A DNA stretch of 64,000 bases from Bombus terrestris. Taxonomy: Eukaryota; Arthropoda; Insecta; Hymenoptera; Apidae. The DNA is taken from NCBI RefSeq assembly GCF_910591885.1, contig NW_025963548.1, positions 2,409,501-2,473,500 of the forward strand, written 5' to 3'. A model generated the notes under the pieces. That model did not search any database. It saw only the letters and a list, made by a program, of their open reading frames with translations, and was not told the origin of the DNA. Position numbers and translations under genes: made by a program. Of the stretch, positions 21,306 through 33,545 are shown in pieces. Position 1 is the stretch's first letter, and every line of letters begins with the position of its first letter.

Positions 21306-21623
21306 TGTATTGAGATATGTAAAATTTTTGTGCTGGACTAGCTCGAGTGCGTAGTGGAGATGTTTGTATGTGGATATCAGTGTGTGGAGATATGTGTGTG
21401 CGCGGCGACTCAAAAACAGACGAATGTAAACAGTTCGGTCGGTTAACAGTCTACATAAGGTCGGGTATGGAAGAAAGTGCTGAGACGCGTGCAGCTGTCT
21501 AACGATATATATTCTAAAAATCGTTTATAAAATAAATATGTGTCTACGTTAATAGTAAAGGCCAGTGTAAATTTTATGTTTCCATAACAATATTTCGGCC
21601 ATCAAGATCCACAATTCTCATCA
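21306..21623 (+). repeat. Copia A 3' LTR
   Basis: 318 bp, preceded by the purine tract AAGGAGG. The same sequence occurs inverted as a solo LTR at 3427-3743. The flank to the right (ATAACACTGTTGGTCGCAG) is repeat W, identical in inverse to 3396-3426. Confidence 0.85.
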
Positions 21624-22262
21624 ATAACACTGTTGGTCGCAGAGTTATACCACCGCAACGACCCTACTATCTTAACGGAAATCAGGGAATCGATCAATAC
21701 GCGGTGTCGTTTCCTAGAATCGTAAGGGGAATTTGCGACTCCCGTTGACTCGCTTCCACGCGATCAAATCTCTCCACGGTTGGACAAATTGACATCAACT
21801 CTGGCCAATGTAAAATCCAGGCGTAAACCCTCCATTTTTGCATTTTCATACGATGTGCATTGTTCTCCACATTTCCTGCCAAATACAGTTCACATCTGCT
21901 AGTTAGAGCTACGTCAAGTCTGAACCCTGTCAAATCCAGTGTAATTGCAGATTTGCATATTCATGCCTGAACATTCAGATCAACGTATCGCTGTTTCTTT
22001 TGATATGTCGATATGTCGACAAATGGATGCGCGATATACTCCATATTTGCTGATAAATACAGTGCAGATCATACGAATTACGCTATATCGATTCAAATCC
22101 AGCTAATTGCAGTTTTTAATATACATTATTTAATATTCAAAACCACGCATCTCCGTTAGTGTTGGAAATGTGTCGACAATACGATATGCCTGGTACTCCA
22201 CATTTCTTGCCAAATACATCGCTTACCAGCCAGTTTGCGCTATATCTTCACTGGTCCCAGAC
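21624..22262 (+). repeat. Repeat W fragment, then satellite
   Basis: 21624-21840 is W and its adjacent block (GTTATACCACCGCAACGACC, GGGAATTTGCGACTCCCGTTGAC). 21841-22262 is forward satellite (about 2.5 monomers). The stretch is an inverted copy of 2723-3426. Confidence 0.7.
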
Positions 22263-22683
22263 AGATCAAGCATAAATATAAGTCAGAAATGAAATATCAC
22301 GGGAACCTTCCCTTTGGAATTTTGGGAAAATCCCGTAACATTGTAATCTAGATTCTACCATAGCTCTAATTAAACAATTGTAGTCATCCAGTCCGATTGT
22401 AATTGTTCGAAACTTGTGATACTGAACTTGGCCTCGAGGCGACAACCAGTCACCGAACGTAGCCGCGGTCAAGGGATGAACGTTTTCTCTAATAAAGGCA
22501 TGGAGTAATTCTATAGCTTTCCTTAAATGAAATAATCGTAGCGGCACGTGACAGTAAACATTCCAACGGTTTCTGTCCCGTGTCTCGCCGCACGCAGACT
22601 CTATCCTTCGGATGAGATGATTGCCAGATGTCAACGCATCTCCACAGTATATGTTTAGCTAGCCTGAGGATTCATTATACACC
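22263..22683 (+). repeat. LTR-like repeat Y, right-truncated by gypsy D
   Basis: Matches 47226-47640 until CATTATA, where the LTR of gypsy D starts. The remaining ~545 bp of the Y/upstream block (as at 47641-48184) is missing, and the homology resumes after the distal LTR at 27774. Confidence 0.8.
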
Positions 22684-23186
22684 TATAGCGGCACTCGTCG
22701 GTAAAATTCATAACGGTTTCGGTCGAGTGAACCCGCTACACAACAAATCGAGTTTACTGTAAGATGAGTTTATTATAGACCCGACAACCTTAGGCGGTTA
22801 CCGAAGGTTAATCAAATTCCGTCGTTTTTGTCGTGATCATATGCCCTCTAGTCAACTACCCGAAATGTCAACATTTGTAAAGAAGGTCGAGAGTTCAGCG
22901 TCCGTTGTGATTTTTCGAGAACACCTTGGAAATTTAAATCCCAACGCCTTTTGTCAACTCCGACGCATATAAATATAGCGAACAGGCTAGCGAGGCATTC
23001 TTTGTTATCGAATGATAAGAGCAGTAGCAGTTAAGTCGATACTTCTTTGCGCCGATCTATTCGTAATCACGAATCAAGACAACAAGTGTATTATACGTCT
23101 AGTGTACACGTAGGGTATATTTTAATAAACTACACAGTTAAATATACTCTTGTGTTTTTAAGCCTAAATCGCTACCATACATCTCA
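22684..23186 (+). repeat. Gypsy D 5' LTR
   Basis: 503 bp. First dinucleotide altered to TA. It contains ATAAATATAGCG near 22970 as a possible TATA region and ends ATCTCA three bases before the PBS. Confidence 0.9.
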
Positions 23187-23189
23187 AAC

Positions 23190-23206
23190 TGGTGACACCG
23201 ACGTGA
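23190..23206 (+). promoter_or_regulatory. Primer binding site, tRNA-Trp type
   Basis: TGGTGACACCGACGTGA; the complement of the tRNA-Trp 3' end reads TGGTGACCCCGACGTGA. One mismatch at position 8. Confidence 0.8.
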
Positions 23207-23273
23207 TATTTGTGTAAGAGGTGACAGCGATAGGCTAGTCGCAGTTTGAATATCATAGTCCGCAACTCAAACA

Positions 23274-24145
23274 ATGGAAAAGGAGAGCAAACGAACTCCA
23301 GCCGGCTCATCGTTCCGCGTGCCACCCTTTATGCCCACCATGACCAGGATTTGGTTTTCCATTTTAGAGAAATATTTCGGGGTAGCCGGCATCTTCCACG
23401 ACGATGAAAAATCCTTAGCCCTCATGGGATTCCTCGACCCACATTACCTCGCGAAGATTGAGGATACAGTGACCAACCTCCCCGCCACAGGCCAGTACAG
23501 TAAATTGAAGAGCGAGCTGATCCGCGCCCTGACCGAATCGGACAGCGCCAAGATCGAAAGGTTAGTCGAACGTGAAGAGATGGGCGACAGAAAACCCTCA
23601 CAGTTTTATAATGACTTAAAAAATTAGCCAGCCCCCTCGCTTCTGATGAATTCATCCACATCTTGTGGAGGAATCGCCTCCCTGATCGCATCAGGGAAGT
23701 CCTGGCTGCAGTGGACGATACGGGTATCGAGAAACTGACCAGGACAGCGGATAAAATCGATGAGGCGTATAATCGTAACGGGCAGCGCGCTCACAAGGTA
23801 GTCACAATCGAGCCACCGGCATCACACGAAGGCAAAAACGACGCACTGGCCGCCGAGGTCAGCAGACTGCGAGAACAGATTAAGGCTATGGGAATCGAAG
23901 GGTATCATCGACCACGAAGACGTTCGAATTCTCTCATTCGACCCCGCCGCCGTTCGCGTTCGCGAGATTATCCGCGCCAGGACGGAATTTGCTTCTATCA
24001 TGCGAGGTTCGGCGATCGCGCCACGCTTGTAAGTGGAAGTCGGGAAACGACCCCAGCCGTCCGTAAAAGCGGAGGACGGCGACGGCTTGGGATCTCGCCG
24101 CATCTTTATTTTGGACCAGAGAACGAAGACTTCGTTCTTAGTTGA
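23274..24145 (+). pseudogene. Gypsy D gag
   Basis: Starts at ATG 23274, 68 nt after the PBS. FRVPPFMPTMTRIWFSILEK is the CsRn1-type gag core, and DSAKIERLVEREEMGDRKPS follows. A one-base deletion near 23617 causes the stop at 23625-23627. The correct frame continues from 23627 to 24145 and includes FIHILWRNRLPDRIREVLAA and the altered knuckle CFYHARFGDRATLVSG. The knuckle damage is shared with the copy at 1-2609. Confidence 0.85.
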
Positions 24146-24539
24146 CACCGGTGCTAATATCGGCGTTCATCCCCGAAGCAGGCTATCTAGGGACGTAAAG
24201 AAAACAACGTATGAACTATTCGCTGCCAATGGGACGCGCATCGCAACGTACGGCACTATAGCGATGGAGCTGAACCTGTTCCTTATACGTGCCTTCAAAT
24301 GGCACTTCACTGTCGCCGATGTGCAAACCCCCATCATCGGCCTAGCCTTCCTAAGTCATTACGGGTTGCTTGTGGATCCAAGAAAAAGACGATTTCTCGA
24401 CACAACAAATCAGCTATCGACCAGGGGATACGCCGCCAACTGCGAACAGCTTATGATTAAGACCGTAAACGGGGATTTGGTCTACCACCAATTGTTGGCG
24501 AAATGTCCAGATCTAACGCGCCCACCGGCCTTAGGGTGA
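24033..24539 (+). pseudogene. Gypsy D protease
   Basis: 168 open codons overlapping gag in another register. The retropepsin motif is FLVDTGANIGVHPRS, and PIIGLAFLSHYGLLVDPRK follows. The first strand of an aspartic protease and the flap region are recognisable, but the frame is not joined to RT without a shift at 24539-24560. Confidence 0.8.
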
Positions 24540-24557
24540 GAGAAAATACGGCACAGT

Positions 24558-26179
24558 GTGGAGCACCACATCGAAACCACACCCCGCCTGCCCGTATATT
24601 GCAAACCCCGCCCTCTCGCGCCGGACCGTCTCAAGCCGATCAAGGCGGAATTTGTAACACTTATTGAGCAAGGAGTCATGCGCCCATCGACGATTTCCCG
24701 GGCATCTCGACTACACGTCGTCCCAAAGAAGGATGGAAGTCTGCGACATTGCGGTGACTACAGGGCGCTGAACGCCCGCATTTACCCGACAGGTACTCTC
24801 CACCGCACATACAAGACTTCGCGCAGCATTTACACGGTCGGCGAATATTCTCAAAAACTGGATTAGTGCGCGCCTACCATCAAATCTCAATCGCGCCTGA
24901 GGACGTTACAAAAACCGCGATTTCGACACCATTCAGCCCTTTCGAGGCAAACAGCATGATGTTTGGGATTCGAAACGCCGCGCAAACGTGTCAAAGATTT
25001 GTCGACGTAATCACGCGAGGCTTAGATTTCGTTTACGCGTACATAGATGACTTCTTGGTAGCTTCGGAAACCGAGGAGCAGCACCGCGGGGATTTGCGGA
25101 TCTTGTTCGAATGTCTAAACCAGTACGGCGTAGTAATCATCCTCGAAAAGTGCGAGTTCGGCATTAATGAAATAGCCTTCCTAGGCCATACGGTAAACGC
25201 GCACGGAATAAAACCGCTCGCCGATCACGTTAGAGCTATAAATGAAGAACCGCTCCCCGCGAACATCAAGGCACTACGCGGATACCTCGGTATGATTAAC
25301 TTTTACCGACGTTTCATACCGGGGCAGCTAAAATTTTGCAACCCCTCAACGATATGTTACAAGGGGCGAAAAAGGGCAACATGCCCATTATTTAGTCGGA
25401 GGAAAACGAGCTTTAGCGAGTCAAAACGCGCCCTACCTAACGCTAAGATGTTAGCGCATCCTATACCTGGCGCGTCCATCAGCCTCGCAGTAGACGCGTC
25501 CGACTTTGCAATAGGGGCGGTGTTGCAGCAACGCGCGAATGACACTTGGCAACCGTTGGGTTTCTTAACTAAACCCTTAAATTGCGCGCAGCGAAAATAT
25601 AGCGCGTACGACGGCGAATTACTCGCTATGTATACCGCAGTCAAGCGATTTAGACACGCCGTAGAAGGGAGGAATTTCATTATTTTCATAGATCACAAAC
25701 CCCACACCTATGCGTTCAGTCAAAATCCCGACAAGTGTTCGCCGAGACAATTCCGTCAACTAGATTATATCGGGCAGTTCACGACCGATATAAGGCATAT
25801 AAAAGGGCTGAATAACAATGCAGCCGATGCCCTACCTCGCATCGAAGCCATAGAAAAATCCGTGGATCACAAAACTCTCGCCGCCGCGCAAGAAAACGAC
25901 AAGGAGCTCCGCGACATTATCAACTCCGATATATCCGCGTTGCAGCTTAAGAAAATTCGTTTTCCGGATTACGACGCGGAAATATACTGCGACGTATCAG
26001 GCGACATCGTACGACCGTACGTACCGAAACCCTTGCGGCGCGACGTATTCAATTCGCTCCACGGACTTTCCCATCTAGGGATACGCGCGACCCAAAAATT
26101 CGTAAAATCGCGTATAGTTTGGCCGGCGGTAAACAAAAATTGCCAAACATGGACACGGCAATACATCCCGTGTCAATAA
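24558..26179 (+). pseudogene. Gypsy D reverse transcriptase and RNase H
   Basis: RT begins at 24558 (RLPVYCKPRPLAPDRLKPIK). A one-base deletion near 24780 shifts the frame, and the RT resumes at 24845 (VRAYHQISIAPEDV). The catalytic box is YAYIDDFLVASETEEQ. The thumb/connection region reads IKALRGYLGMINFYRRFIPG. RNase H starts at about 25490 (LAVDASDFAIGAVLQQ) with FIDHKPHTYAF and NNAADALPRIEAIE. An integrase zinc-binding segment (LHGLSHLGIRATQKFV) follows before a TAA at 26177-26179 next to the final Cys. Confidence 0.88.
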
Positions 26180-27115
26180 TGTAAAATAACGAGACACGTA
26201 TCAACGCCGACCGGAACATTCGGAGAGCTCGCAGGACGATTCGAGCATATACATTTAGACATCATCGTCATGCAATATTCACAAGGCTACCGATATTGTC
26301 TAACATGTATCGACCGTTTTTCACGTTGGCCCGAAGCGATTCCAATACCAGATATGGAAGCGACGACCGTTGCCTCGGCTCTTCTTTCCACATGGATAGC
26401 GCGTTTTGTCGTCCCAGCAAAAATAACAACCGATCAAGGACACCAATTCGAATCCAGTCTCTTAAACGAACTATGCCGGATGCTCGGCATTAAGCATTTG
26501 CGTACCACAGCCTACCACCTCGCGTCCAACGGGATGGTAGAGCGCTTTCACAGGCAGCTTAATGCCGCAATCAAATGCCACAATTCGAGCAACTGGGTTG
26601 AAAGCCTTCCCATAGTTCTTTTAGGCATTAGAACCGCTATCAAGGAGGACCTGAGCGCAACGGCAGCCGAAATGATTTATGGTACGGACATACGATTGCC
26701 AGCAGAATTCTTTGTACCAGAAAAACTACCGGCCAACGCGGAGTTCGCAAACTGTCTGTGTGAGTGAATGAGCGATATTAGACCTCTGCCCATTTCACGA
26801 CACGGCGAAAAGAAAACGTTCATGTTCCGCGATTTAGAAACGTCGCTGTGCGTTTTCGTACGCCACGATGCAATCGGAGGTCCACTGCAACCACCATACG
26901 ATGGCCCCTATCAGGTTACACAGCGTGGGATGAAAAGCATTACCATACGGATGAAGGACAAAAACGTGAATGTCTCCGTAGATCGTCTAAAACCCGCCTT
27001 CATCGTGTCGGAAGATATTGAGCATCTGGAAAGGAGCGCAGAAACCTACCACGTATTTTTACCTGGGAAAATCTTCCGACCGCAAAGCAGCGAGCAAGCG
27101 CAACAAAGCGACTGA
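26180..27115 (+). pseudogene. Gypsy D integrase core and C-terminus
   Basis: The DDE core has the first Asp in the CIDRFSRWPEAIP region, the second Asp in TTDQGHQFESSLL and Glu in SNGMVERFHRQL. GPYQVTQRG in the C-terminal region resembles a GPY/F module. A stop TGA at 26765-26767 separates the core (26270-26767) from the C-terminal part (26768-27115). The element would not be autonomous. Confidence 0.85.
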
Positions 27116-27270
27116 GACGCAAGAACCAATTATACCACACGTTCGGGCAGGAGAGTTCGTTTTCCTCATCGCTTTCAAACGGGTTTGAATTAGGCGGTTA
27201 GCAAGAGCACCGCGCTAACATAGGTAAACAAACATAAGAAGAAGTAACGCTAACACTGGCAGGCGGGTAC

Positions 27271-27773
27271 TGTAGCGGCACTCGTCGGTAAAATTCATAA
27301 CGGTTTCGGTCCAGTGAACCCGCTACACAAAAAATCGTGTTTACTGAAAGATGAGTTTATTATAGATCCGACAACCTCAGGTGGTTACCGAAGGTTAATC
27401 AAAATCCGTAGACTTTGTCGTGATCATATGCCCTCGAGTCAACTACCCGAAATGTCAACATTTGTAATCAAGGTCGAGAGTTCAGCGTCCGTTGTGATTT
27501 TTCGAGAACACCTTGGAAATTTAAATCCCAACGCATTTTGTCAGCACCGACGCATATAAATATAGCGAACACGGTAGCGAGGCATTCTTTGTTATCGAAT
27601 GACACGAGCAGTAGCAGTTAAGTCGATACTTCTTTGCGCCGATCTATTCGTAATCACGAATCAAGACAACAAGTGTATTATACGACTAGTGTACACGTAG
27701 GGTATATTTTAATAAACTACATAGTTAAATATACCCTTGTGCTTTTAAACCTAAATCGCTACCATACACCTCA
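27271..27773 (+). repeat. Gypsy D 3' LTR
   Basis: 503 bp with TG start at 27271 and CA end at 27772-27773. It differs from the 5' LTR at roughly two dozen positions seen by eye, so the insertion is not recent. Confidence 0.9.
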
Positions 27774-28031
27774 AATCAAATTCCCACTAGTGAATATCTG
27801 CTCTATTGCATAACAGCAACGTCTAACCCAATGAAGATTCGTTTCACGCATCTAACACTAATCATAATGTGAACCATATCTATATGAAGATACATGCACA
27901 TGCGATCGATTCTGACTGTCCAGGACTCTCACCGGAGCCGGAACTCGCAGTGCACCGTGACGAACGGCACATATTTAAGAATTCATTCTCAGCCAGACCG
28001 TCAGTCGTGCTCGCGCCACAATAGAAGCAAC
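27774..28031 (+). promoter_or_regulatory. F-box copy 2 upstream region
   Basis: Homologous to 10160-10415 and 48184-48446. TATTTAAG at 27972 and TCAGT at 28001-28005 keep the 31-bp spacing. The gypsy D 3' LTR is fused about 200 bp upstream of the TATA box. Confidence 0.7.
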
Positions 28032-28464
28032 ATGGAGTTTCTTTAGATCTCTGCTACGCGTCGTTGGCTTGTTCGTGCCAAGTAAGGTAGATATCATTTC
28101 CGAACTACCACTGGAGGTTTTGCACTTGATACTTCGAAAATTGGATCCCTCGTCCCTGCAGAGCGCCGCGCTTGTATCGCGCAAATCGTTCAACGTATGT
28201 AGATCCGACAAGTGTCCACGGCGGAAAGCGAGACGTCACATGAGGCATACGAGAAAGCGGGTCAAGATGCAATTTCTCGGATCTGCAGCCGCTAAAGCTA
28301 CCAACCAAGAATCAAGAAGTAGAGGACGTGGTGAGGGCAGCCTAAGGCACGAAATAAGCTTATCCGCTGCTCGTACGGCGGTCGTCGTTGGAAGGTTACG
28401 CCGTCCTCCGAAAATTTCGATGCGAGATCGCCCCATCGATGTTGGACCAATAAAATGTATTTGA
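28032..28464 (+). pseudogene. F-box copy 2, frameshifted at codon 4
   Basis: The ATG at 28032 is kept, but the T-run after GGAGTTT has one extra base compared with copy 1, giving a stop at the fifth codon (TAG). The F-box frame then stays open from 28069 to 28464 (ISELPLEVLHLILRKLDPSS, then LVSRKSFNVCRS). The in-frame Met just before VDII in copy 1 is Lys here, so no early replacement start exists. The conserved Trp of the F-box end (RKWF in copy 1) is Ser. Likely dead. Confidence 0.75.
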
Positions 28465-28639
28465 CTCTAACTCGTGTAAGTACCTTAATTTGACTGCTTG
28501 CTCTTGCGAGAACTTGAAACGGTCTGGTCCGGATTCAGAACTGTAGAGTGAAGCTTGAAATAAAATGGTTTTACTGAAACGGCAATGTGTTTCAGTCACG
28601 ATAATACTATCTGTATCGTAATAGGCCCATTATTAAATA

Positions 28640-29667
28640 TTAAATAAAACGTATCATCGCTGCAATTGCAGATTTGTCATCGATTAGGTGCGAGATATAC
28701 TCCTCATTGGCTGCCAAATACAGCGCACTTCAGCTGGCTCGAGCTACTATATCATCTCTGGTCCTTGACATATCAAGCGTAATTGTAGTTTTGCATATTC
28801 AGGTTAAAATATTCAAATGAATGTATCTCCGTTTCTATAGCGCAAATGGCTACAATGCGATGCCCGTTATATTTCATATCCCATGTCATAACCAGCGCAC
28901 ATCAGCAAGTTTGCGGTCAACTTTGGTCTCTGTCAAACACAGCGTAATTGCTGCTGCGCATATTCAGGCTTACATATTCACAAAAACGTATCTCCGCTTC
29001 TATTGCATATATTTCGACTATAAATAGCGCGTTACACGTCATATTTGCACTCAGATACACCGCACATTAGCTGGTTACAGCTATGTCAGATCTGGTCCTT
29101 GAAACATCCATCGCAATTGTAGTATTGCGTTTGCAGTCGTAAATATTCAAATCATGGTATGTCCGTTTCTACGGAACATTTTCGGAAAATTCGATGCGCG
29201 TTATATGTCACAGTTGCTGTCATGTGCACTGCATGTCTGCTGGTTTGCGTTATGTCAACTCTGGTCCCTGTCAAATCCAGCGTAATTGTTGTTTTGCATA
29301 TTCCGGTTAAAATATTCAAATGAATGTATCTCCGTTTTTATTGCACACATGGCTACAATTCAATGTCCGTTACATTTCACATCTGATGTCATATGCACCA
29401 CACATCAGCAGGTTTGTACTATGTCAACTCCGGGCTCTGACAAATCCAGCGAAATTACTGTTTTGCATATTCATGCTTAACTATTCAAATCACCGTACAG
29501 CCGTTTGCATTGCAAATATGCCGACAGCACGAAGCGCGTTATACTCCATATTCGCTGCCAAATACAGTGCATATTATCTGGTTCGAGTTATGTAACGTGT
29601 GGACGCAGCCAGCCTCAGCGCATTTGCAGTTTTGCATATTCAGGCTTAAATATTCAAGTCAACATAT
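28640..29667 (+). repeat. ~170-bp satellite array
   Basis: About six forward monomers between the F-box copy 2 and a 393-bp dispersed repeat. Mirror copy at 62669-63695. Confidence 0.88.
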
Positions 29668-30060
29668 TGTAGTATCGTGAGGAAAAAGCCTCATTAGAAG
29701 TCGATCAAAACAATGTCGAATGTCCTTCGGTTGTTACTTTACATCGGGGAGAAAGCCTATGTGACTAAAGTCACCTTGTACTTGCTGAGCGTTAACAGAA
29801 TGGGGTTAGAGAGTTGGAAAAACTAACGCTAATGGTAGGGGACGATTTAACTTTAAAGATTGGCTGATCGAGAAGCGTTGAGCGGTTGATCGAGAAATAA
29901 GAGTGAGCCGAGAGGTCAGAGTTAATCGAGGAGACGAAGAGTAGAGTTGTTAGCGCTGTCGAGTTGCGAGAGTTGTTAGCGTTGTTGAGAGTGGAGTTGT
30001 TAGCGTTGTCGAGTTGTGAGAAGTGTCAGCGGTGCTGAGAGTAGAGTTGTTAGCGCTTTC
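29668..30060 (+). repeat. Dispersed repeat with TTAGCG minisatellite
   Basis: A non-satellite block starting TGTAGTATCGTGAGGAAAAAGC. The second half (29935-30060) consists of imperfect units built on GAGTTGTTAGCG(T/C)TGTCGAG, period about 50 bp. The inverted copy is at 62275-62668. Class unknown; the flanking satellite is not in register on the two sides. Confidence 0.7.
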
Positions 30061-33000
30061 CATTTTCAGGATTAAATATTCAAATCAAGCTATTTCCGAT
30101 TCCGTTGCAGATATGTCCACAATTCGAGTTAGCGTCGTACTGCCAAATGTATTACTCATCAGCCGGTTTGCGCTATGTCGATTCTGACCATTGTTAAATC
30201 TAGCGCAATTGCATTTGTGGATACTCATGCACGAATAATCAAATCAACGTATCTCCGTTATTGTGGCAAATATGTCGAGAATTCGATGTGACTTGTACCC
30301 CACATTTCTTGCCAAATGCAGCGTACACCAGCCTGTTTCCGTTATGTCCTCTCTGGTTTCAATCAAAGCCGGCATGATTGTAGTTTCGCATATTCATGCC
30401 TAAATGTTCAAATAAACCTATACAGCGCATATCTGCCAGCTTGCGCAATGCCAATTCTGGACCGTGCCAAATCCAGCGTATTTGCAGTTTTGCATACTCA
30501 GTCTAAAATATTGAAATCCACGTATCTCCGCCTCAAGAGCTCAAATGACGACCATTCGATGCGCATAATACTGCACATATGCTGCCAAATCAGCCGGTTT
30601 GTGCCACGTCAACTCTGGAACCGATCAAATTCTGTGTAATTGCAAATTTGCATATTCAGGCTTAAATATTCAAATGAAGGTATCTTCGTTCCTATTACAG
30701 ATATGTCGACAATACTATGCAAGTTGTATTCCACATTTACTACCAAATACAGCGCGCATCATCCGGGATGCGACTTTTCAACTGTGAACGCTGTAAAAGC
30801 CAATGTAATTGCGGATTTGCATGTTAAGGCTGAATTACTCGTTAGAACGTAGCCGCATTGGTATTGGATATATGTCGAAAATGCTATGCGCGGTAGCTCC
30901 ACGTTTGCTGCCAAATAGAGCGCACATCAGTGGGCTGGCGCTAAGTTAACTCTGGACCGTGTGAAATCCAGCGAAATTGCAGTTTTGCATATTCAGGCTT
31001 AAATATTCAAATCTACGTATCTCTGCTTCTGATGCAGATATGACGATGAATTTATGTGTGTTATACTCCACATTTGCTTCCAAATTTAGCACACATCGGA
31101 GGGTTTGTGCTATGTCATCTGTGTATCCTGTGAAATCCAATGTAATTGCAGTTTTGCTTACATAGGCTGAATCCTCCATTAGAAAACATTGCGCTGTTAT
31201 TAGCTGTATACATATTATGTATGTCGGAAATACGATGCACGCTACACTCCACATTTGCTGCCAGATACAGTGAACACTATCCGGTTTGAGCTATGCAAAA
31301 TCTAGACCTAGCCAGATCCAACGTATTTTCAGTTTTGTATATTCAGTATTATGCATTCAAACCGACGTATCTCCGCATCTGTTGCTGATGTGCCGACAAT
31401 TCGATACGCGTTATACTCCACATTTGCTGCCGAATACAGGGCGCATTAACTGGTTTGCGCTGTGTCAACTCTGGACCTTGTACATGCAGCGTAATTGCTG
31501 TTTTACATATTCGGTCTCAGATATTTGAATCAACTTTTCTCCTCTTTTATAGCACACATGCTGAGAACTCGATGCATCTTATACTCCACAATTGCTGCCA
31601 AATACAGCCCACATCAGCTGCTTTGAGCTATGTCATCTCTGGTCTCCGATAAATCCAACGTAGTTTCAGCTTTGCATAGTCAGGCTGAAATATTCTAATC
31701 AACGTATCTCCGCTTCCGTTGCAGATATGCCGACAACGTAAAGCGTGTTATACGCCAAAATTGTTGCCAAATACAGCACACATCAGCCGCTTTGCGCTAT
31801 GTCGATTCTGGACCCTGTGAAGTGCAGCGTAATTGTAGTTTTGCATACTCAGGAATAAACGTTCAGATCAATGTGTCTCCGCCTCTATAGCATATGTGCC
31901 GACATCCACTCCATATTTGCTGCCAAATACAGCGCACATTAGTGGGCTGGCGCTATGTCAACTCTGGCCCGTGTCAAACCCGCGTAATTGCAGTTTCGCA
32001 AATTCGTGCATAAAAATTCAAATCAACGTATCTACGATTCTGTTACAGATATGCCGACAATTCGAGTCAGGTTATACTGCACATTTGCTGCCAATACAGT
32101 GCACATCATTCGATTTAAACTATGTCATCTCCGATCACCGACAAATCCAGCGTAATTGCAGTTTTTCATATAAATTATTATATATTCAAATCCACGCATC
32201 TCCGTTACTGTTGGAAATGTGTCGAGAATACGATTTGCCTTGTATTCCACATTTCTTGCAAATTAAACCAATATCATCCAATTAGCGCTATGTCCACTCT
32301 GATCCGGTCAAACCCACCGCAACTGCAGTTTTGCATGATCAAACCTAAATAATCAAATCAACGAATCACCGTTTCGATTGCAGATATGTGGAAAATTCGA
32401 TGCGCTTTATACTCCGTAGTTGCTACTAAATACAGCTCACATCATCTGGTTTGCACTATGTCAAAACCGGACCCTGAGAAATCAAGCGTAAATGCAGTAA
32501 TGCATGATCAGGGTTCAATATTCAGATCGACGTGACTCAGTTTCTATTGCAGATATGTCGACAAAACGGTGCGCGTTATATTCCACATAGACTGCCATAC
32601 ACTGGGCGCTCCATCTGGTTTAAGCCATGTTAAATACGGAACGAGTCAAATCCAGCGTATTTGTAGTTTTGCACATTCAAACATAAATATTCAAGTGAAT
32701 GTATCTCCGTTTTCATAGTAAGTATGTTCACAATAGGATGCATGTTATACTCCACATTTGCTGCCAAATACAGCACACATCAGACAGTTTGCACATTGTC
32801 AAGACTGGACTCCGTGAAATCCAGCGTGACTGCAGTTTTGGATATTAATGCTTTCATATTCGAATCAAGGTATCTCCGCTTGTTTTGCAGAAACGTTGGC
32901 CATACGATGCGCCTTATATTCCACATCTGATGCCAAATCAGCCGGTTTGTGCTATGCCAACTCTGGACCCTGTAAAATCTAGCATAATTGCAGTTTTTGC

Positions 33001-33179
33001 TATTAATGCTTAAATATTGCTTTCAAAGTCTCTCCGCTTGTTTTGCACATATGTCGACAATTCGATACGCCTTATACTCTACATTTGCTACAGTTACATT
33101 ACCCATCAGCTTGTTTGAGCTATGTCAACTCTGGTGTCTGCCAAAACCTGCCAAAATGCAATTTTGCATGTTCAGGAAT
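30061..33179 (+). repeat. ~170-bp satellite array, about 18 monomers
   Basis: Head-to-tail forward units. Spacing between GCAGTTTTGCATATTC-type landmarks measured at 30979, 31148, 31330, 31498, 31668, 31835, 31990 and 32158 gives 155-182 bp, mostly 167-170. Each unit has ATATGTCGACAATTCGATGCGC and CCACATTTGCTGCCAAATAC motifs. Monomers differ from one another by perhaps 15-30 per cent, so the array is old. The many 60-130-codon ORFs here are repeat by-products. Confidence 0.93.
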
Positions 33180-33545
33180 TGAAAAGATATAGAATGGATT
33201 CGGAAATACAAATAATTCCCTTTATTTAGCACACAACTGTTATACATATATCTTATACTCTTAAGACCTCAAAATCCTACTCGCACGCACGCTTGTTTTC
33301 AACCGACTCTTCCAGATACTTCTAACGCCTGACTCTTGTCTTTTGTCCCAACTAAGGCCTGGACGTCCTCTGACGCTTACACGCACATTTACGTGTACAG
33401 TTTAAATGTATCATGTTCCTAACACGCCTCCTTACATTTATACTGTACACTTAATCGTATTTACATGCTTTGACGAATTACGTAACAGAAACTTTAACAC
33501 TTATTGCTTTATCTACATTTCTCTTAGTTTACATTCATGCATGAC

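Larger units (their letters stand above)
13161..21623 (+). mobile_element. Copia element A (old), interrupted by element E
   Basis: The 5' LTR is truncated (13161-13441), the 3' LTR is complete (21306-21623, 318 bp, TGTATTGAGA..CTCATCA), and a purine tract AAGGAGG precedes the 3' LTR. The PBS after the 5' LTR reads TAGTAGCAAAAATCG, a worn version of the TGGTAGCAGAG PBS seen in copia C (3' end of initiator Met tRNA). Gag, protease, integrase, RT and RNase H are recognisable but carry many stops. The integrase/RT connection is split by element E. Distance from copia B/C proteins and number of lesions indicate that it is older than those copies. Confidence 0.88.
22684..27773 (+). mobile_element. 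CsRn1-like Ty3/gypsy element D with both LTRs
   Basis: LTRs lie at 22684-23186 and 27271-27773 (503 bp each; TGTAGCGGCACTCG, mutated to TATAGCGG at the 5' copy). The PBS at 23190-23206 is TGGTGACACCGACGTGA, one mismatch from the complement of the tRNA-Trp 3' end used by the CsRn1 clade. The purine tract GGCAGGCGGG precedes the 3' LTR. The order is gag, protease, RT, RNase H, integrase; there is no env. Flanks are not a target duplication (ACACC before, AATCA after), and about 545 bp of the surrounding duplicated block is missing, so the locus was deleted or recombined after or during insertion. Confidence 0.92.
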
